The notes beneath the pieces are model-generated. The model did no database searches, had not been told where the DNA came from, and worked only from the letters and a program-made list of their open reading frames with translations. A stretch of DNA of 64,000 nt, from assembly GCA_023421675.1 (NCBI GenBank), contig JAEZTC010000013.1, positions 434,001 through 498,000 on the forward strand. Direction: 5' to 3'. Below are positions 33,632 to 42,919 of the stretch, piece after piece. The DNA is from Bacillota bacterium. Its GTDB lineage: Bacteria > Bacillota > Clostridia > Acetivibrionales > JANLFN01. The position numbers and the translations under genes are program-made. The stretch's first letter is position 1. Each line of letters opens with the position of its first letter.

Positions 33632-35335
33632 TTGAGAACTTTAAAATTAAATTTGAATTGGTCGCTGAGAAAAAAGCTTATTACGAGCTTTGTTTCAATA
33701 ATATTGCTGATGAGTATAATCAGTTTAATAATATACCTTACTTTTTCGTCAACAACAAGACAGATGGATAGGATGATTCAAAACACAATAACTGCTAATG
33801 GCATCAATAGTTCGGCGGAGAAAATAATAGAAATACTTCCTGATGTTATTGGAAATAATGATGAGACCTCCATAAAGGAAATAGAAGACAATCTCAATTT
33901 AATAAATACCAATACAGCAATTCTCATAGAAGACATACCTTCAGATGACCAAAACGGTAAAGCCTCTTTCGAAACAGTTCACGAGATTTGTGAGACGTTT
34001 ATTACTAATGTTGGTGAGGTATTAAAATTCAGCAGTGATCATAAACTCACTGAAGCCATTAAATCAAAAGAGTCCGCATTAAAAGTAAAAGATTTTATGA
34101 AAAACAATATATATAATTATATATCTATAGAATTAAATAATAATAAAATTCTGCAGCAAAAATTAAACGAAAAAACACGGTTAATGGGCTTCATGATTTT
34201 GCTTTCCATTATAGTGATAGGTCTTGTGAGTATTATATTTGCTGTAATATTCTCAAACAATACTGCAAATATGATATCTAAATTGGCGAAGCATGCTCAA
34301 AGTATTGCCGGTGGTAATCTTCAAATTAATCAGGTTAAGGTCAAATCAAAGGATGATATTTCAATATTGGCTGATTCATTTAACAAAATGCTGGAGAATT
34401 TACAAACTTTAATTGGAAAAATTGGAAGCAGCAGTGATAATGTGGCAAGCTCGGCGGATATGCTCAAAAGAAATGTGGAGCAAAGCAATCTTGCTATTGA
34501 GCAAGTGGCTAATTCTATTCAGAAGGTTTCACAGGGATCTTTCGAACAATCTGAACAGACACAAAAAATTGTTAATGTTATGAATGATTTGTATGAAGGA
34601 AATAAGAAAATGTATGAGAATGCCCATAATATTCTGGACACATCCGAAAAAGCTACAAATGCAGCAAACGTAGGCAACGAAAAGATGGAATCATTACTCA
34701 ATCAAATTAGCGTCATAGAAGGAAAAATCATAGCCACCCAAGCTGTCACAGAAACTCTTAAAATGCATTCTAAGGAAATAAAAAAAATACTCGACGCAAT
34801 TACAAATATTGCATCCCAAACCAATTTACTGGCTTTAAATGCGGCAATTGAAGCAGCAAGAGCAGGAGAACACGGAAAAGGTTTTGCAGTGGTAGCTGAT
34901 GAAATCCGCAAGCTGGCTGAGGGGTCTGCAAATGCTACGCAGGATATAACAGGCATACTGAAGGATATACAATCGGAAACACAACAGGTTGCTTACAGTA
35001 TGTCATTAGGCGTTCAAGAAGTAAAAGAAGGTACCCAGATGGCTGAAGAAGCCAGGACTTCATTTGGTGAAATTGTAATCACAAGTGAAAAAGTTGACTG
35101 CCAAATAAAGAGTATTACGCAGGAAATTGAAAATATGGTAGACGAGATAAAGATGGTTGAAACGATGAGCAGAAGTATTTCAGATATTGCGGCTGAGTCT
35201 TCTGCCGGAAGTGTCGAAGTGGCCTCTGCGGTTGAAGAACAGACAGCCAGTCTTCAAGAAATATTCTCATCGGCTTCTGTTCTGTCGGAAATGGCGGACG
35301 AACTTCAAAAGATAGTTAGACAATTTAAATTGTAG
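33632..35335 (+). CDS. Methyl-accepting chemotaxis protein
   Basis: 567 residues: transmembrane helix (residues about 18-38), an extracellular helical sensor of about 150 residues, a second helix (about 188-210), a HAMP domain and a long cytoplasmic signalling hairpin. The tip sequence is NIASQTNLLALNAAIEAARAGEHGKGFAVVADEIRKLAEGS. There is no C-terminal methyltransferase-binding pentapeptide. Start TTG at 33632 after AAAGGGTGATTAT. Standing directly after the sugar operon terminator, it may sense that sugar or its binding protein, but this is only positional. Confidence 0.93.
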   Translation: MRTLKLNLNWSLRKKLITSFVSIILLMSIISLIIYLTFSSTTRQMDRMIQNTITANGINSSAEKIIEILPDVIGNNDETSIKEIEDNLNLINTNTAILIEDIPSDDQNGKASFETVHEICETFITNVGEVLKFSSDHKLTEAIKSKESALKVKDFMKNNIYNYISIELNNNKILQQKLNEKTRLMGFMILLSIIVIGLVSIIFAVIFSNNTANMISKLAKHAQSIAGGNLQINQVKVKSKDDISILADSFNKMLENLQTLIGKIGSSSDNVASSADMLKRNVEQSNLAIEQVANSIQKVSQGSFEQSEQTQKIVNVMNDLYEGNKKMYENAHNILDTSEKATNAANVGNEKMESLLNQISVIEGKIIATQAVTETLKMHSKEIKKILDAITNIASQTNLLALNAAIEAARAGEHGKGFAVVADEIRKLAEGSANATQDITGILKDIQSETQQVAYSMSLGVQEVKEGTQMAEEARTSFGEIVITSEKVDCQIKSITQEIENMVDEIKMVETMSRSISDIAAESSAGSVEVASAVEEQTASLQEIFSSASVLSEMADELQKIVRQFKL

Positions 35336-35370
35336 CATATTCTTTGAATCAAAAACAGGACATTATACTT

Positions 35371-35407
35371 GAAAAAGCATGTTGTTGGTTTATCTTCATG
35401 CTTTTTT
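35371..35407 (+). terminator. Terminator of the chemoreceptor gene
   Basis: AAAAAGCATG pairs with CATGCTTTTT around a 15-base loop, followed by T residues. Confidence 0.85.
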
Positions 35408-35603
35408 ACATTCTTATGAATTTGTTTAAAATACTATAGAGATGAGTATTGCTACATATTGGTAAAGTGTGGCAAGTAAATATCTCTTCTACTCAACTAC
35501 GTAAGTAATACAAAAAACATATATTACAAATCATAAAATTTAATTGGGAATAATCCATCAGCATCCAGGAAAAGATAAAGGAAACTTTTTGTCTGGAGGT
35601 CTT

Positions 35604-36542
35604 ATGGATACTTTGCCCAGCCACAATTATGGAATAGAGAAATTCGGCAGATTAAAAAGAGTTTTGCTGCATAGGCCTGATGAGTCAATAAAACTGATAA
35701 CTGAAGACAACAGAAAATTCTTTCTTTTTGATAAAGTTCCCGATGTCGACAGATACCTCGAAGAGCATCATAGCTACCAGCAGCTGCTTGAGAGTCAGGG
35801 AATCAATGTACATTTGCTGGCTGACCACGTTCAAAGGAATACTGATTTGCTGGGTCGTCTTCCCAATCTTGCATACCTTCATGACACAGCAGTTATCAGC
35901 TCCTTTGGCAGTATTATATCAAAAATGTCCTCGCGGGGAAGATGTCATGAAGAAATAGTGGTCAGAGAAGCATTAAACAGCCTTGGTATTCCGAATTTAT
36001 ATGAGCCGGATGAAGGTGAGGATTTTGAAGGGTGCCTGTTGGTTTCCCCTTCAACTGTGTTTGTTGCAGACACAGAACGCCATTCTGAAAGGTCTATCAT
36101 TAAGTTTATAGATTTTATTCTGCAGTATTTCTGTGAGGTAATCTATGCTAAGATCCCCAAGGAAAGAAGATTCATGCACCCTGATATGGTTTTTAACAGG
36201 GTGACTGAAAACCTGTTCTTATACTATCCGCAAGCATTTGTAAAAACCTACCATATAACTAAAGATAAAAAACTGGAAATTGATATAAAAGAATTTATGA
36301 ATAAGCGGAATTTAGATATGGTTGCCTTAACTGATGAGGAGCAAAGGAAATGGGGAAGCTCCTTCGTGCCCTTGGAACCAGGTAGAATTATCAATTATGA
36401 TATTTCACTAAAACAGACGACTATAAATCTTTTGGAAAAGGAAGGAGTTAAATTCGTTCATTTTCATCCAGAAGCTCTGCTAGCCGGAGGCGGAAGTCTT
36501 AGATGTCTTACAATGCGGGTGTTCAGGGAACCAATATTGTAA
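35604..36542 (+). CDS. Arginine-deiminase-like amidinotransferase-fold protein
   Basis: About 312 residues from the ATG at 35604, which follows GGAGGTCTT; an in-frame TTG at 35544 would add 20 residues but lacks a ribosome site. Features shared with guanidine-modifying enzymes: N-terminal FGRLKRVLLHRPDE, NLAYLHDTAVIS, the catalytic-His-like FMHPDMVFNRV and the terminal Cys loop GGGSLRCLTMRVFREP. The usual EGGD block is altered (DEGEDFEGC), so arginine deiminase activity is uncertain. No arcB, arcC or arcD is nearby, so it is not a canonical ADI-pathway operon. A heavily deleted duplicate lies at 24834-24999 in the same orientation. Confidence 0.82.
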   Translation: MDTLPSHNYGIEKFGRLKRVLLHRPDESIKLITEDNRKFFLFDKVPDVDRYLEEHHSYQQLLESQGINVHLLADHVQRNTDLLGRLPNLAYLHDTAVISSFGSIISKMSSRGRCHEEIVVREALNSLGIPNLYEPDEGEDFEGCLLVSPSTVFVADTERHSERSIIKFIDFILQYFCEVIYAKIPKERRFMHPDMVFNRVTENLFLYYPQAFVKTYHITKDKKLEIDIKEFMNKRNLDMVALTDEEQRKWGSSFVPLEPGRIINYDISLKQTTINLLEKEGVKFVHFHPEALLAGGGSLRCLTMRVFREPIL

Positions 36543-36759
36543 AATAAATAAATTTAAAAGGGTTATTGGGTTACTTTATTAAATATACACCTATTTAAAT
36601 ATAGCATCTAAAAACTTACTAAAAAGAAAGGAATTCTTCAAAAAGTGACGAAATATATATTACAAAAATAATAATTTGATTACTACTGTACATTAAAATA
36701 TTGGAATAGTAATTGCAACATTATTAAAATTATTATATGAGCTATCCAGGGGGTACCAG

Positions 36760-37185
36760 GTGAAAAGGAAATATTGTTTGACTGCTAATATAGTTTTGTT
36801 GGTGTGGTTTTTTTTAGATATGATAGGTGTATATTTTGAAAATAGTTATCTTGTTTCTCAATCATGGCGTGATGACGGGATTTTTTTTGTTATATTTCTT
36901 ATTGCATTGCTGGCATTTTTACTAAAAGAGAAAATAGGAAAGTACATATTGATTGCATGGGAATCGCTATGGTTAATAACCCAGTTGATTTCACATGAGT
37001 GGTATACTATAGCTGGCGGTGGAGAAGGTAAAATTCGTTATTTTGAAGGGTCGATTAAGTTAATCAACCCTGGTTCAAGATATATTCCTGATGTATACCA
37101 TATTATTCTTCATATTTTAATACTAGCTGCTTTGATTACTACAATTTTATATACCATGAGATTAAAAAGTGCAAAAAATATTTAG
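36760..37185 (+). CDS. Four-helix integral membrane protein of unknown function
   Basis: 141 residues with four hydrophobic helices (about 8-26, 41-57, 63-80, 115-134) and an extracellular or inter-helix loop rich in Gly and aromatic residues (HEWYTIAGGGEGKIRYFEGSIKLINP). The GTG start follows CAGGGGGTACCAG. The 3' end overlaps the convergent KimA-like gene by four bases. I do not recognise the family. Confidence 0.6.
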   Translation: MKRKYCLTANIVLLVWFFLDMIGVYFENSYLVSQSWRDDGIFFVIFLIALLAFLLKEKIGKYILIAWESLWLITQLISHEWYTIAGGGEGKIRYFEGSIKLINPGSRYIPDVYHIILHILILAALITTILYTMRLKSAKNI

Positions 37186-39059
37186 CTGCTTTTCCCAACC
37201 CTCAGTACATAGTCATCACCTTTTAACTGCAGCGGCATTGTCATTACAACAATGTGCTTGTGCTTTAGCAGCTCGCTCTTTATAAATCTAGTTGAGCGAT
37301 TGTGAAGCAGGGAATGCCACCATTTTTTTGTTACAAACTGAGGAAGCAGAACTGTTATCATATCACCTTTTTTGTAATCATATTCAACTGATTCTATATA
37401 TCTTGAAAGTGAATCTACAATCGTCTTGGTCGGTGAATATTTGACTGTTAAGGGAATGCCGGTATTTAACATTGCATATTGCTCTTTAACCCTTTGTGCG
37501 TTTTCCTCGTTAATGGAAACATGAAATGCCACAACATTCTCCGAAATTGTCTTTGCAAATCTCAATGCCCTTACGCTTGCTCTGTTCACACTGTCCAATG
37601 GAACAATTACCCTGTTGGAATAGGTTGCAGTATTCAGATCGACAGTTGAAAGCTCTTCAGGAGTTATCTTAAGCTGCTTTGATAATGCATTATAATGTCT
37701 TTTGGTTTTTAACATTAAAAATACCAGTATTGGTACTGCAAATACGACTATCCATGAACCTTCGTGAAATTTAGCTACAGCTATTATTATTACTGTAACG
37801 CCTGTTACAATAGCACCCAATCCATTTATACACGCTTTGACTACCCATCCCTTACTTTTATTTCTCTTCCACCTTATAAACATTCCGGTTTGAGAAAGTG
37901 TAAAACTAATAAAAACACCGACCGCATAAAGGCCAATTAGCTTCGAAACTTGAGCATTAAAAGCAATTACTAATATTCCTGCTACAACAGACAACAGCAA
38001 AATTCCATTGGAATAACTTAGTCTGTCGCCTCTCATACTTAATTGTCTAGGGGCATATCCATCCCTTGCGACTATTGATATCAGCATGGGGAATCCTGAA
38101 AAGGCAGTATTTGCCGCTAAAACAAGAATTATTATAAGTGTTGAAACTATAAAATAATACATAATATTTGGAAGCAAGCCTGAGCCTGAAAAAATTATAC
38201 CTGCTTCCTGTACAAGTACGGCTCCTTTTGCGGGATTAACAGGGTAATAGTTCGCAAGTATGGAAGTGCCTCCGAATAATACAAAAATCACAATAGAGAG
38301 TATTAATAAAACATGTTTTGCATTTTTTGTAGATACTTCCTTAAAATTAGGAACTGCATTACTTACAGCTTCAATTCCAGTTACAGCTGCACATCCGCTT
38401 GAGAATGCCTTTAAAATTAGGAATAATGTAAGGGGTTCAATCTGTTTCGGAAGGTCTACAGCCGGGGGAGCGCCTGATGCTAGCTTTACAAATCCTGTAA
38501 TAATCATCGAAACCAAAGCAAACATAAAAGCATATGCGGGTATGCCAAACATCTTTGCAGATTCTCTTATCCCTCTTAGGTTACCAACCATAAGAAGTAT
38601 AATTAAAAATAGAGTTACCGGAACTGAATAAGGCTTTACGTCAGGGAATGCAGTTGCGAGCTGCTCTACACCTGAAGAAATACTTACCGCCACTGTCATT
38701 ATATAATCTATTGAAAGTGCTGCACCTGCCGTAACACCTGCGAGAATACCAAGGTTATCTTTTGCAACAATATATGCTCCTCCGCCCGATGGATAGCAAT
38801 CAATTGTCTGCCTGTAGGAAAGCATAAGAATTAATAGCAGGCCTACAATTGCAGCTGAGATATATGTCAACTGCTTAAATGCCAAACCACCTATAACTGG
38901 TACAAGAACTGTAAGTATTTCCTGACCAGCGTATGCAACAGAAGAAATGGCATCACTTGATAAAATGGGAAGACCCCATAAAACCCCATATTTTTGATCT
39001 GCCAAGGCCTCGTTTTTTAAAGGCCTTCCAATTAAGACACGCTTAATACCTTTTTTCAA
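37182..39059 (-). CDS. kimA: KimA-like APC-superfamily potassium importer
   Basis: About 625 residues. An N-terminal APC membrane domain of about 12 helices is followed by a cytoplasmic UspA-like domain from about residue 470 (RVIVPLDSVNRASVRALRFAK). The sequence follows the Bacillus KimA pattern: IKRVLIGRPLKNEALADQKYG, LSSDAISSVAYAGQEIL, LSYRQTIDCYPSGGGAYIVAKDNLG, LKAFSSGCAAVTGIEAVSNAVPNF and GDRLSYSNGI. KimA is a high-affinity proton-coupled K+ importer inhibited by c-di-AMP. The TTG at 39059 is chosen because AAGGTGG lies five bases upstream; a GTG nine bases earlier has no site. No c-di-AMP riboswitch is recognisable upstream. Confidence 0.85.
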   Translation of the reverse strand: MKKGIKRVLIGRPLKNEALADQKYGVLWGLPILSSDAISSVAYAGQEILTVLVPVIGGLAFKQLTYISAAIVGLLLILMLSYRQTIDCYPSGGGAYIVAKDNLGILAGVTAGAALSIDYIMTVAVSISSGVEQLATAFPDVKPYSVPVTLFLIILLMVGNLRGIRESAKMFGIPAYAFMFALVSMIITGFVKLASGAPPAVDLPKQIEPLTLFLILKAFSSGCAAVTGIEAVSNAVPNFKEVSTKNAKHVLLILSIVIFVLFGGTSILANYYPVNPAKGAVLVQEAGIIFSGSGLLPNIMYYFIVSTLIIILVLAANTAFSGFPMLISIVARDGYAPRQLSMRGDRLSYSNGILLLSVVAGILVIAFNAQVSKLIGLYAVGVFISFTLSQTGMFIRWKRNKSKGWVVKACINGLGAIVTGVTVIIIAVAKFHEGSWIVVFAVPILVFLMLKTKRHYNALSKQLKITPEELSTVDLNTATYSNRVIVPLDSVNRASVRALRFAKTISENVVAFHVSINEENAQRVKEQYAMLNTGIPLTVKYSPTKTIVDSLSRYIESVEYDYKKGDMITVLLPQFVTKKWWHSLLHNRSTRFIKSELLKHKHIVVMTMPLQLKGDDYVLRVGKSS

Positions 39060-39290
39060 TTTGCCCACCTTATTCTATATAATCTAATAAAGTACTATGG
39101 TAAAAAAAGACTTTCAGAATATTATAATACTAATTAAATTTTTTTTGAAATTCACTCAAAATGGTGCACAGATAAAGCCAATATATTTAAAATTGATTAT
39201 CTTAATTTAAGTATTTAAAACATAGTTTTCTATCGCATATCTTCGTTTTACTATCAGCAGAAAAAAATTTTAATATCAAAATATCAAGTG

Positions 39291-39299
39291 TGTTATAAT
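39291..39299 (+). promoter_or_regulatory. Extended -10 promoter for the two-component genes
   Basis: TGTTATAAT (TG one base before TATAAT), about 36 bases before the histidine kinase start. No clear -35 is visible. Confidence 0.4.
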
Positions 39300-39334
39300 T
39301 CAAATAAAAATGACCTTTAATTTGAGGTGAAAAA

Positions 39335-41194
39335 ATGTTTCAAACTCTAAAAGGTAAAATTTCGAGCATATATTTTTTACTTGTTTTATTGATTGCTGTT
39401 GTTGGATTTATATCTGTTATTAATCTTCATCAGGTAAGCGGAACAATAAATGCTCTTATGACAGACAACTACAAAAGTATAAGTGCAATTGACAATATGC
39501 TTGAAGCTATAGAACTTCAGGACAGCGCAATATTGACATATATAAATATAGACAGGCAGAAAGGAATTGAACTTTTCAGCGAAAATTCTGCTGCTTTTTT
39601 GAAATGGTATAATATCGAAGCAAATAACATTACCGAGGTAGGAGAAAAGGAATATGTCTCCCAGATTTATGAGTATTACAACAAGTACCTCAAATCCTTC
39701 TCTGAATTGCAGGAAACCATAAATGTCTCTGGAGTCCAAAAGTCCATACAGCTTTATTATAATTCAATAGAGCCTAATTTTACTTTTCTAAAGGAACAGA
39801 TGAAAAAGCTTATCTCCTTTAATGAAAAAGCTATGTTTCAGAGCAAGGATGAGGCAACCGATTACGCGGATAAGTCAATGTATTTTGTTCTTATACTTTC
39901 TGTTTCAGCTGTTATTATAGGATTCTTTTTGTCGAGGTTTTTTACAAACAGGTTTTTAAAACCCATATATACATTAACTAAGGCAATTACCTTGGTCGGG
40001 GCTGGTGCTCTAAACAGGCAGATAAGTATTAATTCCAAGGATGAAATAGGTCATCTTGCAACCGAATTCAATAATATGACTAACCGTTTGCAGCAGTATG
40101 AACAAAGCACACTGGGGACTCTCCTTGCGGAAAAAAACAAGTCGCTTGCAATTGTTAAAAGCATTTCAGATCCGCTTATTGTACTGGATAAGAATTATAA
40201 GATTATGCTGCTCAATAACGCTTTTGAGGTTTTTTTTGAAATAAAGGAAGAGGCTGTTGTAAATAAGCACTTCCTTGAAGCGGTAAGCAATGATGAGCTG
40301 TTCGAGCACATAAGCAGCGGGCTTGATTCCCAAGAGGATTACAGAGAAAAAATAATGCATATAAAGACCAAAGATGATTATTTTAATGTAGTTGTTTCAA
40401 CCGTTAAGAATGCTGAAGCGATAGTAACGGGACTTATTGTTGTATTTCAGGATGTTACAAAATTAAAGAAGCTTGAAAAAGTAAAAACTGATTTTGTTGC
40501 CACTGTATCTCACGAATTTAAAACACCATTGACTTCAATTATTATGGGGACAAGTATGCTGCTGGATGGAAGTCTTGGGACGTTGAATGAGAACCAGAAT
40601 GATGTTGTAAAAACCATAAGGGAGGACGAAGAAAAATTATCTGCTTTGGTTCATGAACTTCTGGAATTATCTAAAATTGAATCGGATAAGGCTATATTCA
40701 ACATTCGTAAGTGCTCCATGGAAAATATAATTGTAGGATCAATAAAGCAGTATTTTGAACAATCGAAGGAAAAGGGTATCAGCCTCATTTATGAAATAAC
40801 TGATAACTTGCCAGCAATTGAGGCAGATCCCGAAAAAATAACATGGGTACTAAATAATCTTATAGCAAATGCTTTAAAGTATACCAACAAGGGTGATTCT
40901 ATTAGCGTTCATGCAGGTATAGCCGAAGATAAGGTCCGGGTTTCTGTAAGTGATACAGGCATTGGAATTCCTCCGGAATTTGTTAATAAAATTTTCGGTA
41001 AATTCGTTCAGGTACAGGGCTATGACCGGGAAGTCCGCGGTAACGGCCTTGGACTTGCCATAGTAAAGGAGATAATTACAGCTCACGGAGGTGAAATATG
41101 GTGTACAAGCAAGCTTGATGAGGGCAGCGTATTTACATTCACCTTACCAATACACAGAGAGGATAACTTCGATGAATATAATGGTGGCAGATGA
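39335..41194 (+). CDS. Sensor histidine kinase (HAMP-PAS)
   Basis: 619 residues: an N-terminal helix, an extracytoplasmic four-helix-like sensor (about 30-180), a second helix near 185-205, HAMP, a PAS domain (SISDPLIVLDKNYKIMLLNNAFEVFF), HisKA with the phosphoacceptor in TVSHEFKTPLTSI, and HATPase_c with N box NNLIANALKYT, DTGIGIPPEFV and GLGLAIVKEI. It is an orthodox membrane kinase, probably PhoR/ResE-like in type. TTTGAGGTG precedes the ATG. The cognate response regulator overlaps its 3' end. Confidence 0.95.
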   Translation: MFQTLKGKISSIYFLLVLLIAVVGFISVINLHQVSGTINALMTDNYKSISAIDNMLEAIELQDSAILTYINIDRQKGIELFSENSAAFLKWYNIEANNITEVGEKEYVSQIYEYYNKYLKSFSELQETINVSGVQKSIQLYYNSIEPNFTFLKEQMKKLISFNEKAMFQSKDEATDYADKSMYFVLILSVSAVIIGFFLSRFFTNRFLKPIYTLTKAITLVGAGALNRQISINSKDEIGHLATEFNNMTNRLQQYEQSTLGTLLAEKNKSLAIVKSISDPLIVLDKNYKIMLLNNAFEVFFEIKEEAVVNKHFLEAVSNDELFEHISSGLDSQEDYREKIMHIKTKDDYFNVVVSTVKNAEAIVTGLIVVFQDVTKLKKLEKVKTDFVATVSHEFKTPLTSIIMGTSMLLDGSLGTLNENQNDVVKTIREDEEKLSALVHELLELSKIESDKAIFNIRKCSMENIIVGSIKQYFEQSKEKGISLIYEITDNLPAIEADPEKITWVLNNLIANALKYTNKGDSISVHAGIAEDKVRVSVSDTGIGIPPEFVNKIFGKFVQVQGYDREVRGNGLGLAIVKEIITAHGGEIWCTSKLDEGSVFTFTLPIHREDNFDEYNGGR

Positions 41195-41753
41195 TACAAA
41201 GAATATAAGAATGTTATTAACCAAGTGCCTGGAACTGGAGGGCCATACTGTAACAACTGCCAATGACGGGCAGAGTGCTCTCGATTTATTGAAATGTCAG
41301 AAATTTGATTTGGCTTTTATAGATATAAAGATGCCTCAAATCAGTGGAACCGAGGTGCTTAAGACCATACGTGATATGGGAATTGATATTCCTGTAATCA
41401 TTATAACAGCGTATGCTACTATCAAGAATGCTGTAGAATGTACCCAGATGGGTGCTGTTGCTTACCTGCAAAAACCATTTACGGCTGAAAAGGTACGATT
41501 GACCCTTAAGGAACTTATGAGTACAAAACCTGTTGAAACTGATAACTTTGATAATGAATTACGAAAAATTGAAGATGCGATATATCTCAAAAACTTCGAT
41601 AATGCTGAAAAACTTCTCAAAAAGGCATTGTCTGTAGAGCCGGGAAACCTTCAAATTTACCGTCTTCTTGGTTTGGTGTACACATCAAAAGGTGAGCTGG
41701 AAAAGGCAACAAAATTTGAAGCAATATATAATTTACTAAAAGAAGAAACGTGA
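41172..41753 (+). CDS. Response regulator with C-terminal TPR-like output
   Basis: About 193 residues from the ATG at 41172 (GAGAGG nine bases upstream), overlapping the kinase gene by 23 bases. A receiver domain (MVADDTKNIRMLL, phosphorylated Asp in LAFIDIKMPQISG, ITAYAT, LQKPF) is followed not by a DNA-binding domain but by a short helical part with a TPR-like repeat (FDNAEKLLKKALSVEPGNLQIYRLLGLVYTSKGELEKA). Output is therefore likely by protein-protein contact. The gene it ultimately controls is not apparent. Confidence 0.9.
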   Translation: MNIMVADDTKNIRMLLTKCLELEGHTVTTANDGQSALDLLKCQKFDLAFIDIKMPQISGTEVLKTIRDMGIDIPVIIITAYATIKNAVECTQMGAVAYLQKPFTAEKVRLTLKELMSTKPVETDNFDNELRKIEDAIYLKNFDNAEKLLKKALSVEPGNLQIYRLLGLVYTSKGELEKATKFEAIYNLLKEET

Positions 41754-41811
41754 CATATTAATATTAAATAATTAAAATATTATAGTTATTAAATAAAGGC
41801 GGGGTATATTA

Positions 41812-42768
41812 ATGAAAATCTGTGTACTTGATACAAAATCAATAGGGCTTGATCTGGAATATTCAATATTTGAAAAATTCGGGCAGGTTGAAAAGCACCT
41901 TCTAACAAAGCCTGAAGAGGTCGCAGAAAGAATTAGCAGCTGCAATGTTATAATAACCAATAAAATCATTCTAAATGAATCTAATATGAAGGATGCAAAG
42001 GAGTTGAGGCTTGTTTGCATAACAGCAACAGGCACCAACAATATTGACCTCAATTATGCAAAGTCCAGAGGCATTGCCGTTACCAATGTAGCAGGCTATT
42101 CTACCTGGAGTGTTACCCAACACACCTTTGCAACACTTTTTTACGTTATGGAGCAGTTGAGGTACTATGATGACTATGTCAAGACAGGCGAGTATTCCCG
42201 AAGTGATTGCTTTAATAATATGGATAGAGCTTTCAGTGACCTTGAAGGTAAGAATTGGGGTATCATAGGGCTTGGGGAAATAGGCCGGTCGGTGGCATCC
42301 GTTGCAAAGGCTTTTGGCTGTAAGGTGGTTTATTATTCCACCTCAGGTAAAAATGATAATACGGATTATGAAAGGCTTGAGCTTGATGAATTGCTTAAAA
42401 AATCTGATGTGGTTTCAATACATTCTCCTTTAAATGAAAAAACCAAGGGGCTTATAGGTTATAGAGAATTAAGTCTGATGAAAAAAACAGCTTTTCTTGT
42501 GAATATGGGAAGAGGCAGCATAATAAACGAGAGAGACCTGGCAAAAGCTTTGAATGAAAGGCTTATTGCCGGTGCAGCTCTTGATGTTATTGAAAAGGAA
42601 CCTATTGAAGCTGATAATCCGCTGCTTAGCATAAAGGATAAAGACAGGCTGATAATAACTCCTCACATAGCCTGGTCCAGTCTTGAAGCAAGAAACAGGC
42701 TGATGAATGAGATAGCACTCAACATACAGTCATTCCTGGACGGTGGGAACAGAAACAGGGTATGCTGA
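41812..42768 (+). CDS. D-isomer-specific 2-hydroxyacid dehydrogenase
   Basis: 318 residues, the common length. NAD-binding motif GLGEIGRSVASVAKAFG; catalytic Arg in VNMGRGSIINE, Glu in DVIEKEPIE and His in ITPHIAWSS are all present. It resembles glycerate or hydroxypyruvate reductases (HprA-like). It would interconvert a 2-keto acid and a D-2-hydroxyacid with NAD(P)H; the exact substrate is unknown. AGGCGGGGT precedes the ATG. It stands alone between the two-component genes and a terminator. Confidence 0.92.
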   Translation: MKICVLDTKSIGLDLEYSIFEKFGQVEKHLLTKPEEVAERISSCNVIITNKIILNESNMKDAKELRLVCITATGTNNIDLNYAKSRGIAVTNVAGYSTWSVTQHTFATLFYVMEQLRYYDDYVKTGEYSRSDCFNNMDRAFSDLEGKNWGIIGLGEIGRSVASVAKAFGCKVVYYSTSGKNDNTDYERLELDELLKKSDVVSIHSPLNEKTKGLIGYRELSLMKKTAFLVNMGRGSIINERDLAKALNERLIAGAALDVIEKEPIEADNPLLSIKDKDRLIITPHIAWSSLEARNRLMNEIALNIQSFLDGGNRNRVC

Positions 42769-42786
42769 ACAAAATGGTTAATAAAA

Positions 42787-42816
42787 GGTCGCAGGATATA
42801 TCCTCCGGCTTTTTTG
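42787..42816 (+). terminator. Terminator after the dehydrogenase gene
   Basis: GTCG-AGGATA and its imperfect complement TATCCT-CGGC form a hairpin with one C/C mismatch, followed by six T residues. Confidence 0.75.
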
Positions 42817-42919
42817 TTGGAGTGAGGAAATGCTGTAATTACGTAAAGTTATTATAAAAATCTTTCTGGATGTCAAAACTTAATATAATTAAGTAATTGA
42901 TTGTAAAGAAGAGATTTTT

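Noticed and set aside
35604..36542. Arginine deiminase pathway enzyme ArcA
   Set aside because: The usual EGGD block is altered, the length is short for ArcA, and no arcB, arcC or arcD gene is present.
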